A stretch of 32,101 nt of DNA from Nitrospina sp. (GCA_020430445.1 JAGQJZ010000029.1:1-32101), one strand, 5' to 3'; numbered from the stretch's first letter, positions 16,135 through 24,635 are shown. The notes: generated by a model not told the origin, from the letters alone. Translations and numbers: made by a program.

Positions 16135-17703
16135 ATGGATCCCGAAAAGGTCAATTATCATTATACGGACGATCTTCCCACCACCCCGCTTGCCGCCGGG
16201 ACGCGCATTCTGGTGACCGGCGCCAACGGTTATGTCGGCCGGCGTTTGATTCCCGAATTGCTGCACCGGGGATACCGCGTGCGCTGCATGTTGCGCAACA
16301 AAAGGCTGTCTCCCATCCTCGAACATCCGCGGCTGGAATTTGTCTACGCCGATGCCCGCAATGCCGATGAAATGAACACCGCCATGCAGGGGATCGACAT
16401 GGCGTATTACCTCATACACAGCCTCCGTTCGGACAAGGGGGAGTTCAGCGGAATGGAGAAAATCTCGGCGCGGAACTTTGTCGCCGCTGCCGATGCCTGC
16501 GGCGTCAAACGCATCGTGTACCTGGGAGGGTTGGGAGAAACCAGTCCCGTCCTGTCGCCCCACCTCACCAGCCGGATGGAAGTCGGGGCGATCCTGTCGG
16601 AGGCCAAATGCACGGTGATCCGCCTGCGCGCGGCGGTCATCGTGGGAACAGGGAGTGCTTCCTACGAACTGATCAAGGCGCTCGTCAAAAACCACCGGTG
16701 GATTCCCTTCCTCCCCGAGTTCAACTCGAAGTGCCAGCCCATTGCCATCCGCGACGTGATCAAATACCTGGTTGGCCTGATGGAGACCCCGGGACTGGAA
16801 ACCGGCAAGTATCCCATCGGCGGGCAGGACATCCTGACTTACCGGGAACTGGTGCGGCGGTTTGCCGCCATCATGGAAAAGAGAATCGGGTTCATCAATG
16901 TCTTCTGGGTTCCCTTGCCCGTATCGTGGATGTGCCGCATGCTGTCCTGGTGGCTCCACCTGATCAGTCCGGTCTCGTTCAATATCGTCATCCTTCTGGT
17001 GGAAAGCCTGCGTACGGATGTGGTGTGTCCGGACAACCGGGTGCGCCGGATACTTCCGTTTGAACCCTTGGATTTCGACACGGCGGTGCACTGGGCGCTG
17101 GAGAAGGAAACCAACCGCCAGGTGTTTTCGCACTGGACCGATGTTTCTCCCGAAAACATGGTCGACCTGATGCCCATCTGCGAATACGAGTCCAGTGACT
17201 TTATTGTGGAAGAACATTCGAAAGAGATTCCCGTGGCGCCGGACACGGTGTTCGAGGTGATCTGCCGGATCGGGGGCGACCATGGCTGGTTGCACGCGCA
17301 TCTTTTATGGGAAATCCGCGGGTGGGTGGACCGGGTGCTTGGAGGCGTGGGCCTGCACCGGGGACGGCGCGACAACCACGACCTGCGGCTGGGCGACTCG
17401 GTCGACTTCTGGCGCGTGGAAAACCTGGTGCCTCCGAAAGAGCTGTTGCTGCGGGCCGAATTGATTTCCCCCGGATTCTCCTGGCTGCAGTTTGTTCTCG
17501 ATCCTCTGCCGCACGAGGCCACCCGCCTTACACTGCGGGCGCACTTCATCCCGTTTGGCATCTGGGGGCGGCTTTACTGGGCGGTCCTTCAACGTTCGCA
17601 CACTTATATATTCAGGGGAATGCTCGATTACTTTCACCGTCAGGCGGTGGGTCATGAGAAAAAAGAGGAATGGGAATGCGCGAAGGAGAAGGGGATGGTC
17701 TGA
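16135..17703 (+). CDS. SDR-type NAD(P)-binding protein with C-terminal DUF2867
   Basis: A 522-residue protein. The N-terminal half (about 22-300) is an atypical short-chain dehydrogenase / NAD(P)H-binding Rossmann domain. Its nucleotide motif is T28-GANGYVG-35 and it has a YYLIHSL segment like the NmrA/complex-I-subunit-type SDRs. The C-terminal part (about 355-505) matches DUF2867, a START-like fold often attached to such SDRs, with FEVICRIGGDHGW and GDSVDFWRVE segments. The substrate is unknown; the DUF2867 part may hold a lipid or other hydrophobic ligand. GAGG lies about 13 bases before the ATG, so initiation looks modest. The gene overlaps the next by 28 bases, implying translational coupling and a shared pathway. 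A hydrophobic stretch near residues 255-290 may touch the membrane. Confidence 0.82.
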   Translation: MDPEKVNYHYTDDLPTTPLAAGTRILVTGANGYVGRRLIPELLHRGYRVRCMLRNKRLSPILEHPRLEFVYADARNADEMNTAMQGIDMAYYLIHSLRSDKGEFSGMEKISARNFVAAADACGVKRIVYLGGLGETSPVLSPHLTSRMEVGAILSEAKCTVIRLRAAVIVGTGSASYELIKALVKNHRWIPFLPEFNSKCQPIAIRDVIKYLVGLMETPGLETGKYPIGGQDILTYRELVRRFAAIMEKRIGFINVFWVPLPVSWMCRMLSWWLHLISPVSFNIVILLVESLRTDVVCPDNRVRRILPFEPLDFDTAVHWALEKETNRQVFSHWTDVSPENMVDLMPICEYESSDFIVEEHSKEIPVAPDTVFEVICRIGGDHGWLHAHLLWEIRGWVDRVLGGVGLHRGRRDNHDLRLGDSVDFWRVENLVPPKELLLRAELISPGFSWLQFVLDPLPHEATRLTLRAHFIPFGIWGRLYWAVLQRSHTYIFRGMLDYFHRQAVGHEKKEEWECAKEKGMV

Positions 17704-18998
17704 TCCCCCTGAAATCAGGCGACACGGTCTGCATTCTGGGAGGCGGGCCCGGCGGCTCGGCGTGTGCCTTGGCGCTCATGCAGGAAGGGCGCAGGCAGGG
17801 GATCGACCTGAAGGTTGTTCTGTTTGAACAGAAACGGTTTAAGGAACACACGCAATACAATCAGTGCATCGGGGTGCTGTCGCCACCGCTGGAGACGATC
17901 CTGCGGGAAATGCTCGGGTTGTCCCTGCCGCCGGGCATGGCGAAAAAGGAGATGGCCGGTTATTGCCTGCATGGCGACCGGCTGGACTTGCCGTTGACCG
18001 GCGAGGAAACCGGCCACACCTGGGCGGTCAGCCGCGCGGACTTCGATGAGTTCTTGTGCGACCGCGCGATCGAAGCGGGCGTCGAGGTCATCAACAACCG
18101 CGTGACGGGAATCGAGATCAGTGCCGGCGATGTTCTGGTGTACAGCGAAGGCCGGAACTGCCGCGCCGCCGCCGTGGTGGGAGCGTTTGGTCTGGACGAC
18201 GGTTCCGCCGCGCTGTTCGAGGAAGCCACGGCCTACCGCCGGCCGGATCATTTGAACACCATCATCACCCGCCTGTATCCCGGAGACGATTTCCTCAAAC
18301 AGATGGGGCCGGTGATTCATGCCTTCCTGCTTTCGTTCGAGGGATTGGAGTTTGGCGCGGTGACGCCAAAGCAAGACCACCTTTCGATCAACATCGCCGG
18401 ACGTAACGTGTCGTCCCGCGTGATGCTGAATTTTTTGCGGTCGGCTCCGGTGCAGCGGCTCTTGCCGCCGCAGAACTACCGCGAAAAACCCCTGCATTAT
18501 TTTCGTGGGAAATTTCCTATATGTCCCGCGCGCAACCTGTTCGGACATCGCTACGTCACCATCGGCGACGCCGCTGGGTTGATGCGTCCGTTCAAGGGAA
18601 AGGGAATCAACTCCGCTATTCTGACCGGGGTTTATGCCGCCCGCACCATGGTGCGCCTTGGGGTGTCCCGCAAGGCGTTTCAGTCTTATATCCGGGATTG
18701 TTCTGAACTGACCGGCGACCTCTGGTACGGCAGGGCCCTGCGCTTTCTGACCAACCTCAGCACGCGCTTCCAGTTCATGGACCGCCTGTTGAAGATTGGA
18801 GGCGAAGACCCGGTGTTCATGGCCTGTCTGTTCAACAGCGTTTCGGGACATCTGCCCTACAAGACCATCGTCCGGCAGACGGCCACGTTCCCTGTCGCGA
18901 TCAAAATCGTGCGGGAGCTCGTCAACCGGTTTGTCCTGCACACTTCCCTGCGGCCGGGGCCGCGTAGTAAAAAGGGGGAAGCGGGATTAACTCCCTGA
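17676..18998 (+). CDS. Geranylgeranyl-reductase-like FAD-dependent oxidoreductase
   Basis: A 440-residue flavoprotein of the FixC/geranylgeranyl-reductase group. The FAD-binding GxGxxG is G22-G-G24-P-G-G27. The second FAD signature is the GDAAGLMRPFKGKGI segment near residues 300-315, typical of this family. Members reduce isoprenoid double bonds or act in ubiquinone/archaeal-lipid-type chemistry. A hydrophobic isoprenoid-like substrate is likely but not proven. GAGG at 17665-17668 is seven bases before the ATG at 17676 but only one base before the ATG at 17670, so 17676 is preferred. The start lies inside the end of the SDR-DUF2867 gene (28-base overlap), and the two are very likely one redox operon. 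Confidence 0.82.
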   Translation: MREGEGDGLIPLKSGDTVCILGGGPGGSACALALMQEGRRQGIDLKVVLFEQKRFKEHTQYNQCIGVLSPPLETILREMLGLSLPPGMAKKEMAGYCLHGDRLDLPLTGEETGHTWAVSRADFDEFLCDRAIEAGVEVINNRVTGIEISAGDVLVYSEGRNCRAAAVVGAFGLDDGSAALFEEATAYRRPDHLNTIITRLYPGDDFLKQMGPVIHAFLLSFEGLEFGAVTPKQDHLSINIAGRNVSSRVMLNFLRSAPVQRLLPPQNYREKPLHYFRGKFPICPARNLFGHRYVTIGDAAGLMRPFKGKGINSAILTGVYAARTMVRLGVSRKAFQSYIRDCSELTGDLWYGRALRFLTNLSTRFQFMDRLLKIGGEDPVFMACLFNSVSGHLPYKTIVRQTATFPVAIKIVRELVNRFVLHTSLRPGPRSKKGEAGLTP

Positions 18999-19004
18999 TC
19001 CGTA

Positions 19005-19033
19005 TTGTCTGCGGTAGGGGCTTGTGATATTCT
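19005..19033 (+). promoter_or_regulatory. Likely sigma-70 promoter, almost on top of the start codon
   Basis: TTGTCT (19005-19010), a 17-base spacer and TATTCT (19028-19033) make a reasonable promoter. Transcription would begin near 19040, about three bases before the ATG at 19043. That predicts a leaderless or near-leaderless mRNA, which agrees with the absence of any Shine-Dalgarno sequence there. Confidence 0.45.
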
Positions 19034-19042
19034 CGACCTCAT

Positions 19043-20245
19043 ATGCCAGAATTAATGAATTTTAGAAAATTTTCCGCCTGGTTCCTCGTTGTTTTACTCC
19101 TTCTGACAAGCGGAGCCTGTTCCGATTCCAAGCCTCCGAAAAAAGAGCTGAAAATTCCACGGTTGTTTGTTCTGTCCGGGGTGGTGGACACGGGCAAGGA
19201 ACCGTCTTTTCTCGTGACCGATGATTTCAATGCGGATGGGAACCTCGACCTTCTGGTTGCCAACAGCGCGGAACACACCCTGTCTTATTTCAAAGGCAAC
19301 GGGGACGGCACGTTCAAGGAAGGGATCACGCTGAAATCGGGCGCCGATCCGATCTGTATCACGGTGGCGGATTTCAATAACGACAAGCTGCCGGATTTCG
19401 CGGAACTCAACTATCAGGACCAGACCATTCACGTATTTGTCAACACGGGGAACTCGTTCCGCAATTCGGGCGAGATCATCAAGCCGGGGAAGATTCCGAT
19501 CAACCTGACGTCCGCGGATTTCAACGGCGACGGACTGAATGACCTGGCGGTGTCGCTGAGGTTCCACAAGGTGGCGATTCTTTGGGGTAAAGGCAACGGA
19601 TTTTTCAGTGAGCCGGAAGAACACCCGGTCAAGGGCCAGCCCACGGGGCTTGTGAGCGATGACTACAATCAGGACGGCCTGCCGGATCTCGCCATCGCGC
19701 TCGCCGGTTCGGGGCGTACCGGCGTTCAGTTGTTCTGGGGAAAGAAGGGGGGCCAGTTCGAACCTTCCGAGTTGTTCCGTGGCGGCGGGCAGCCCCTGAC
19801 GATTGTCAACTTCGATGCCAATGGGGACGGTTACGTCGACCTGCTGACGTCCAGCAACTCGCTCCACGCCATCACGATGTTGCTCAACAACAAGGACAAG
19901 ACGTTCACAACCCTTCCCGACTTTTCATCCGGGGAGTTTCCGAAATTCGTCGCCGCCTATGATTTCACGGAAGACAATATCCCGGATCTGGCCGTGTCCA
20001 ATTCGACGGCCGATACGATTTCGGTTTCGCTGGGTTACGGCGATGGCACCTTCACCTATCCGCCGACCTTGCACGGCGTCGAGGAATATCCGCAGGGAAT
20101 CGTGGTGGGGGACTTCAACAATGATGGAAAGATGGACCTGGCCGTGTCCTGCCGCGACAAGAACATGATCAACATCCTGACAAAGCGCAATCTTCCGCCG
20201 GGGTTTACGATCCACCCGCGCGAAACCGGGGGCGATCCGACCTGA
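19043..20245 (+). CDS. FG-GAP/VCBS-repeat lipoprotein, seven-blade propeller
   Basis: A 400-residue exported protein. The N-terminus has a hydrophobic signal and a lipobox-like LTSGAC, so it is probably a lipoprotein, although Ser at -3 is not the usual Leu. The rest holds seven FG-GAP/VCBS-type units, each with a DFNxDGxxDL-like Asp loop (for example DDFNADGNLDL, ADFNGDGLNDL, GDFNNDGKMDL). Seven units are the right number for a closed integrin-alpha-like beta-propeller with calcium in the Asp loops. Function is unknown; such proteins usually bind proteins or glycans at the cell surface. The ATG at 19055 (MNFRK) is an equally good start. No ribosome-binding site is seen for either. The gene converges with a radical SAM gene 14 bp away. 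Confidence 0.8.
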   Translation: MPELMNFRKFSAWFLVVLLLLTSGACSDSKPPKKELKIPRLFVLSGVVDTGKEPSFLVTDDFNADGNLDLLVANSAEHTLSYFKGNGDGTFKEGITLKSGADPICITVADFNNDKLPDFAELNYQDQTIHVFVNTGNSFRNSGEIIKPGKIPINLTSADFNGDGLNDLAVSLRFHKVAILWGKGNGFFSEPEEHPVKGQPTGLVSDDYNQDGLPDLAIALAGSGRTGVQLFWGKKGGQFEPSELFRGGGQPLTIVNFDANGDGYVDLLTSSNSLHAITMLLNNKDKTFTTLPDFSSGEFPKFVAAYDFTEDNIPDLAVSNSTADTISVSLGYGDGTFTYPPTLHGVEEYPQGIVVGDFNNDGKMDLAVSCRDKNMINILTKRNLPPGFTIHPRETGGDPT

Positions 20246-20266
20246 CCGGTTGAAGGGGATCAGGTC
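20239..20266. terminator. Palindrome containing both convergent stop codons
   Basis: GACCTGA (20239-20245) and TCAGGTC (20260-20266) form a perfect 7-bp stem around 14 bases. The left arm contains the TGA of the FG-GAP gene; the right arm contains the TGA of the opposite-strand gene. Both genes end in the same ACC-TGA. It lacks T-runs, so termination by this hairpin alone may be weak. Confidence 0.5.
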
Positions 20267-22008
20267 AATTCGAGGCAGGTGCCGTCGGCAAAGATCCCCA
20301 TGAGATGTTTCCCACCGAGACTCCGCGCCACTTCCAGCGCGTTCGTGTAGCCTTCCAGATGGCGGTTGGCCATCGGCACCACCACCCAGTCGTACTCGTT
20401 TTGCCTGAGAGCGTTTTCCAGTTCGCGGGGAAACCGGTCGGGCGAGAAAAACCCCGCGCCGTAGGAGAAAAACGATCCGACCGCCTTATGGTTTTGAAAC
20501 ATCTCCTGAACCACATCCTGCGCCAGCAGGTCGGTGGGGGCGCCGGTGCGGTCGTGGAGCGCTCCGAGCAGGATGGAGATCATCCAGTTGCGGACGCTGC
20601 GCAGGGTCACCACACGCTGTCCCGGGCCGATTTTTTCCAATGAAGAACCCAGCGTCTTTTTGAGCGAGTCCGCCCGCGCTTCCTCCTTGCCCCGGTCGTA
20701 GGCTTCCAGCGCGGCGTTGAAGGTCGCTTGAATGCGGTCGGCGGGGTAATGCGGATAGTCGACGCACACCTGGCCGTTGCCGTCGAATTCGTCGTAATCG
20801 CCGATGTCGCGCAGCCATCCCTTTTCAAGCGCGGTGTTGTAGAAATCGGTTCCCGGTTGCGGGGTGTTCACCGACACCTGCACCTCGTCGAGAAGGCCAC
20901 GGCGGGTCAGTTCATGAATCAGGTCGACGGTTTTCTTGTCCTCGTCCTCGGTGGAGCCGAGGCCGCCGATACTGGTGGTGCCGTAGAACATCAGGCCAAT
21001 GTCTTTTCCCACTTCCAGCATGCGCCGCATTTTGGCCAGGTCGTGTTTTTTGCCGAGGGTCATGTGCCGCGCGACCTCGTCGCTGCCGGTTTCGATACCG
21101 AAGCGGATTTTGTAGTACCCGGCTTTTTTCATCTCACGCATGGCGGTCTCATCCAGCGAGGCGTATTCGCACATGGCTTCGTATTTGAGCCCGTCGAGTC
21201 CCTCCGCCCGGATTTTCTGCGCCAGGGCGATGTTGAAGCCGGGGCGGATGTTGTGCACCTCTTCATCGAAGAAGACGCCTTCCATCTCCGGATACTTGTC
21301 CTTGAGGGTGGCGATTTCCTGGACGATGTTGTCGACGTCGCGCGGACGCCAGTTCAGTTCGTCGTAGTACAGGGTGGCCGCCGCGCAGAAGTTGCAGCGT
21401 CTCGGGCATCCGCGTGAAGCGTACATCTGCACCTGGCGGTAGATGCAGTTGGGCTCGTGGTAGTCCATCCGGCTGACGTCGGTGTCTTCGGGGAAAGGGA
21501 GACGGTTGACGTCGATCAGCCCGGCGCGTTCGTTGGGGTACACTCCGGGCAGGGCGCGCGCGTCCTTGCCCTGGATGATGTCGAGCACGGTGAATTCGTA
21601 TTCGCCCAGGCAGACATGATCGGCCACAGCCGACACTTCCTCCGGCCGCGCCATGGGGTGCTGGCCGGTGAAGATGACTTTCGTTCCGAACGCCTGTTTG
21701 GCGGCTTCCGCCAGCCGCCGGTCCTCCTTCCAGGTGCGCGACGAACTTTCCATGATGAGCCAGTCCGGCTGCTCTTTCTCGATGTGCTGGAAGTAAGTGT
21801 CGAAATCCCATGCGTACAGGATGCCGTCGAGGAAGCGGACACGGTGATCGGTTTCCCGTTTCAACAGGCTTGAGGTGTAGGCTAACTCCCAGGGGTAGTA
21901 ACCGCAGTTGGTGTGGTTTTTCACGCCGAGCGACCAGCGCGAGGGGACATGGACCAAGTGATAGCCGTTTTGGTCCACCCCGACGGAATTGGCGACGACG
22001 ATGTTCAT
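20260..22008 (-). CDS. B12-binding-type radical SAM protein
   Basis: A 582-residue radical SAM enzyme. Residues about 1-150 look like a cobalamin-binding Rossmann domain, though the classical DxHxxG motif is absent. The radical SAM core (about 190-400) has C201-x3-C205-x2-C208 (CPRRCNFC), then FFDEEVHNI and FGIETGSDE segments. Residues about 460-582 form an extra C-terminal region ending in a Rossmann-like strand pattern (YDWVVVPMANR, GIFADGTC). Such enzymes methylate or rearrange unactivated carbons in lipid, sugar or natural-product pathways; I cannot assign the substrate. The start codon overlaps the upstream gene's stop by four bases (ATGA), which also fixes the start without a strong ribosome-binding site. 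An extended frame further upstream would overlap the whole end of the neighbour and is rejected. Confidence 0.82.
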   Translation of the reverse strand: MNIVVANSVGVDQNGYHLVHVPSRWSLGVKNHTNCGYYPWELAYTSSLLKRETDHRVRFLDGILYAWDFDTYFQHIEKEQPDWLIMESSSRTWKEDRRLAEAAKQAFGTKVIFTGQHPMARPEEVSAVADHVCLGEYEFTVLDIIQGKDARALPGVYPNERAGLIDVNRLPFPEDTDVSRMDYHEPNCIYRQVQMYASRGCPRRCNFCAAATLYYDELNWRPRDVDNIVQEIATLKDKYPEMEGVFFDEEVHNIRPGFNIALAQKIRAEGLDGLKYEAMCEYASLDETAMREMKKAGYYKIRFGIETGSDEVARHMTLGKKHDLAKMRRMLEVGKDIGLMFYGTTSIGGLGSTEDEDKKTVDLIHELTRRGLLDEVQVSVNTPQPGTDFYNTALEKGWLRDIGDYDEFDGNGQVCVDYPHYPADRIQATFNAALEAYDRGKEEARADSLKKTLGSSLEKIGPGQRVVTLRSVRNWMISILLGALHDRTGAPTDLLAQDVVQEMFQNHKAVGSFFSYGAGFFSPDRFPRELENALRQNEYDWVVVPMANRHLEGYTNALEVARSLGGKHLMGIFADGTCLELT

Positions 22009-22610
22009 AACGGTTTTGCAGCCGGAGGCTGCCTCCGGGGCGATGGTTTGCGCTGGAACAGGCGGATCACGGCTTCGCCCGCCATGAGGACGGTGAACAC
22101 CAGCAGCAGGATCGACGTCATGACGAGGTTCAGCGCCACCCAGCCGAGCGCGGTTTGTTCTGTTACCGTGTTGCGGAAAACAGCGCCGCCGGACAGGCAT
22201 CGAAAACCGCCGTCGGGGAAATACCCGCGAACCGCCTTCGCTCCGGAAGACCAGGCGAGGGACTCGACATTGGCGTATCCCCGGCCTTGTGCCGTGTTGT
22301 AGAGCACTGCGGCGAGATCGAATTTGCGGCGGCGGAGGTCCAGCCTTTTCGCGGGGCCAAATGAAAACCAGGAAATGCGCCGTCCAGGAGGCAGCGGTAT
22401 GAGGGTTTCGATCTCTTCGCCCTCTTTCAGGGCCCCCGGGTTTTCAGTCAGAATAGTGAAGCGGGCATTGGGAAATTCCTGCCTGAGGGCTGCCAGAGCC
22501 TTGGGGTAGGTACGCGATGCCGAACGGATGACCAGGATACGGTGTGAGCGGGGACTGGTCTCTGTGAAATTCGGAACTTTCTGCCGGGCTTGTGGGGACT
22601 CCAATTTCAT
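22005..22610 (-). CDS. Half-length GT9-like protein with C-terminal membrane segment
   Basis: A 201-residue protein. Residues about 25-135 resemble the N-terminal Rossmann half of GT9 (heptosyltransferase-like) glycosyltransferases: an RILVIRSAS strand, ALAALRQEFPNARFTIL, and a later FDLAAVLYN strand. The nucleotide-sugar-binding C-terminal half is missing. In its place comes a hydrophobic stretch (about 155-185) that should span the membrane, then a basic tail (RKPSPRRQ). It is therefore not expected to be a complete transferase. It may be a degenerate or accessory subunit anchored at the inner membrane. It is the first gene of a pair with the radical SAM protein (four-base overlap) and has a good promoter. 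The ATG at 22610 is used; a TTG three bases earlier is possible. The GT9 likeness is by eye and moderate. Confidence 0.6.
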   Translation of the reverse strand: MKLESPQARQKVPNFTETSPRSHRILVIRSASRTYPKALAALRQEFPNARFTILTENPGALKEGEEIETLIPLPPGRRISWFSFGPAKRLDLRRRKFDLAAVLYNTAQGRGYANVESLAWSSGAKAVRGYFPDGGFRCLSGGAVFRNTVTEQTALGWVALNLVMTSILLLVFTVLMAGEAVIRLFQRKPSPRRQPPAAKPL

Positions 22611-22660
22611 CAATTGATTTCCGGAGGTGGTGTCGGGGTTTGGCCCTTGTTTACAAAAGG

Positions 22661-22689
22661 ATTCTAGGGGCCTTATCGGAAAAAATCAA
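22661..22689 (-). promoter_or_regulatory. Sigma-70 promoter for the GT9-like/radical SAM pair
   Basis: On the minus strand TTGATT (22684-22689), a 17-base spacer and TAGAAT (22661-22666) fit the consensus well. Transcription would start near 22654, giving a 5' leader of about 44 bases. Confidence 0.6.
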
Positions 22690-22794
22690 AGAATACTTGA
22701 GTGCCGGATTGTTTGGTTAAAGTGTTTTATCTAAATGAGTTAAGCCTGGGAACACAGGCTTTTGCCCGCCGTTGCCGTTGCGGTGTGGCATTGG

Positions 22795-22823
22795 TTGCCA
22801 ATCGCTTCCCGCTTTTTTATAAT
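22795..22823 (+). promoter_or_regulatory. Sigma-70 promoter for the small exported protein
   Basis: TTGCCA (22795-22800), exactly 17 bases, then a perfect TATAAT (22818-22823). The start site would be near 22830, about 85 bases before the ATG at 22915. The 304-bp divergent region 22611-22914 otherwise shows no gene. Confidence 0.68.
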
Positions 22824-22914
22824 GATTTGCTTTTTTTGGGCGTCCCGGGCTGCGGGTTCCGCCTATACTTTTCCGTCCTGTTTTCCGATGGGCAATGAAA
22901 CTGAAAGGTCTGAA

Positions 22915-23463
22915 ATGCGCGGATGTAAACGGCTTCTTTTTTCTGCTTTCCTGTTTCTGTTGGCGGCGCCGGCTGTTGCGGTTGAGATGGATGAATTGAT
23001 GGACGATGTCCTGGACGGAGTGAGGCAGGAGACAAGAGAGAACGTCAAAACCCAGGTTCAGCAGGAAACCCGCGAAGTCATCGCGGAAGAGCAGGTGATC
23101 CCCAGCAATACCCTTTCCGGTTTGTATGTGGGGTCTTCGCTGGACGACGGCCACCCCAATACCATCACCTGTACATTGAACTTTGGCAAGCCGAGCGGCC
23201 CCTCATCCTCGACCACCTTCAGCGGTACCTGCACGGACGATGAGGGCAACCGTGTCGCCGTGTCCGGAACCGTGACCGGGTCGTCATTCACCATAACCCT
23301 CACCGAAGTTTTCACGGCAGACGGCATCTGCGCTCCGGGAACCGAGACGTCCACCGGTTCGGGAACGATTTCGGGGAGCGGCGAGCCGGGAACCACCATC
23401 ACCGGCACTGCGGGGGACACCTGTGATACGGGGACCAGTTCGTTCAGACTGACCAAAAACTGA
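22915..23463 (+). CDS. Small exported Ser/Thr/Gly-rich protein with four mature cysteines
   Basis: A 182-residue protein I do not recognise. Residues 1-24 form a clear signal peptide (MRGCKRLL, a Phe/Leu core, APAVAV). A charged, helical, Gln/Glu-rich segment follows (about 25-65). The C-terminal domain (about 70-182) is Thr/Ser/Gly-rich and likely all beta, with four cysteines (in TCTL, GTCTD, GICAP and DTCDT) that could form two disulfides. The ATG at 22915 is chosen because it opens the signal peptide and follows AAAGG at a good distance; a start at 22888 is possible. It has a strong upstream promoter. An outer-membrane barrel gene follows 97 bp later, so the two may work together at the cell surface. 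Confidence 0.65.
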   Translation: MRGCKRLLFSAFLFLLAAPAVAVEMDELMDDVLDGVRQETRENVKTQVQQETREVIAEEQVIPSNTLSGLYVGSSLDDGHPNTITCTLNFGKPSGPSSSTTFSGTCTDDEGNRVAVSGTVTGSSFTITLTEVFTADGICAPGTETSTGSGTISGSGEPGTTITGTAGDTCDTGTSSFRLTKN

Positions 23464-23560
23464 CGCGGAGGCGTGGGGACGTTTTGCTCCGCAGCGCAAT
23501 CACGATTCAGGGATCGAACACAAAACGGAAAGCGAGCCGGCAAAGTTGAGTGAGACGAAA

Positions 23561-24520
23561 ATGATTCGATGGCAGGCAGTGTTATTGGGAATACTCTTGG
23601 GGGGCCTGATGGTTTCGGCCGCGCAGGGACAGACCCTGGTCAACCAGTCGGGAAAAAACTGGGGCGTTTCCGTCGGCACCTATTTTGTTTACGATGACAA
23701 CGTCATCAACCAGCCCAGCCAGGCATCCGCCCGTCCGGCGGGCCTGCCCACGAACCCGGACGACACCGCCTTTGCCTGGGACGGCCGCGCTTACTACAAG
23801 CACTCCTTCAACAACAAGTTTCATTTGCGCGCCAGTTACGACATCGACATGACGGTGTACGGGGAACTCAACCAGTATGACCTGACGTCCCAGATGTTCG
23901 GACTGAGTCCGACCTACAAGATCACCCCGACGATGAACATCATGCTGGATTACAACTACATCTACAACATCGTCGACGGAGACAACTTCAGCGGCATCAA
24001 TTATGTCGGTCCGAGCTTCAACCACATGCACGAGAAATTCGGTTTGACGCGCCTGTACTACACCTACAAGGACACCGATAACTGGCAGAACGACCTGCGC
24101 GATAACCGCCACCACACCCTGGGCTTTGCGCACTATTTCTTTTTCTCAAACTACACCCGCCGTATCGGGATTGATTACCAGTACTCGACGGAGAATACAG
24201 ACGGCAGCGCGTTCGACCGGGACAACCATCGTATCAAGATCAAGGGCAAGACGCCCCTGGTCTGGGGGTGGGAAGGCGATATCGATATTTCCTACACCTT
24301 CCGTCAATACGACACCCGTCTCGGTTCCGCCGGCACGCTGCGGGACGATACCTTGCAACGGTATCAATTCGGCCTGACGCGTGTCTTGCTCAAAAACTGG
24401 CAGTGCCTCCAGGACCTGACCCTGATCCTGAAATACCGCCGTTTGGAAAACAACACCAACCTGCTGACCCGCGACTTCGCCAGCAACCGGGCGGATATCG
24501 GATTTCAGGCCCGGTTCTAG
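23561..24520 (+). CDS. Outer-membrane beta-barrel protein of unknown function
   Basis: A 319-residue exported protein. A signal peptide (about 1-24, ending AAQGQ) leads into alternating polar/aromatic segments rich in Tyr and Phe, typical of outer-membrane barrel strands. The last residue is Phe (GFQARF), the usual barrel-assembly signal for BamA. An early YFVYDDNV segment is shared with several surface-barrel families, including DUF560-like barrels, but I cannot assign one. About 12-14 strands would fit the length. The ATG at 23561 starts directly with the signal peptide; a TTG 15 bases upstream is possible. It follows the small exported protein by 97 bp and precedes ftsY by 115 bp. No terminator is obvious between them. 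Confidence 0.72.
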   Translation: MIRWQAVLLGILLGGLMVSAAQGQTLVNQSGKNWGVSVGTYFVYDDNVINQPSQASARPAGLPTNPDDTAFAWDGRAYYKHSFNNKFHLRASYDIDMTVYGELNQYDLTSQMFGLSPTYKITPTMNIMLDYNYIYNIVDGDNFSGINYVGPSFNHMHEKFGLTRLYYTYKDTDNWQNDLRDNRHHTLGFAHYFFFSNYTRRIGIDYQYSTENTDGSAFDRDNHRIKIKGKTPLVWGWEGDIDISYTFRQYDTRLGSAGTLRDDTLQRYQFGLTRVLLKNWQCLQDLTLILKYRRLENNTNLLTRDFASNRADIGFQARF

Positions 24521-24635
24521 AGCGCGTCCGTGATTTCCCCGGCCAGTGGGCCACTCACTTCTTTCCCGCCCTTTAAATTCTGCCGGAACTGGGGTATCCT
24601 CTCTCTTTCAATTTTTCTTCCGATATTTAAAATCC

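Noticed and set aside
20260-22200. Extended form of the radical SAM protein starting near 22200
   Set aside because: It would overlap the GT9-like gene by nearly 200 bases; the ATGA-overlapping start gives the proper N-terminus.
24546-24635. Longer start for FtsY
   Set aside because: It adds a hydrophobic segment not typical of FtsY; the 24636 start matches the family.
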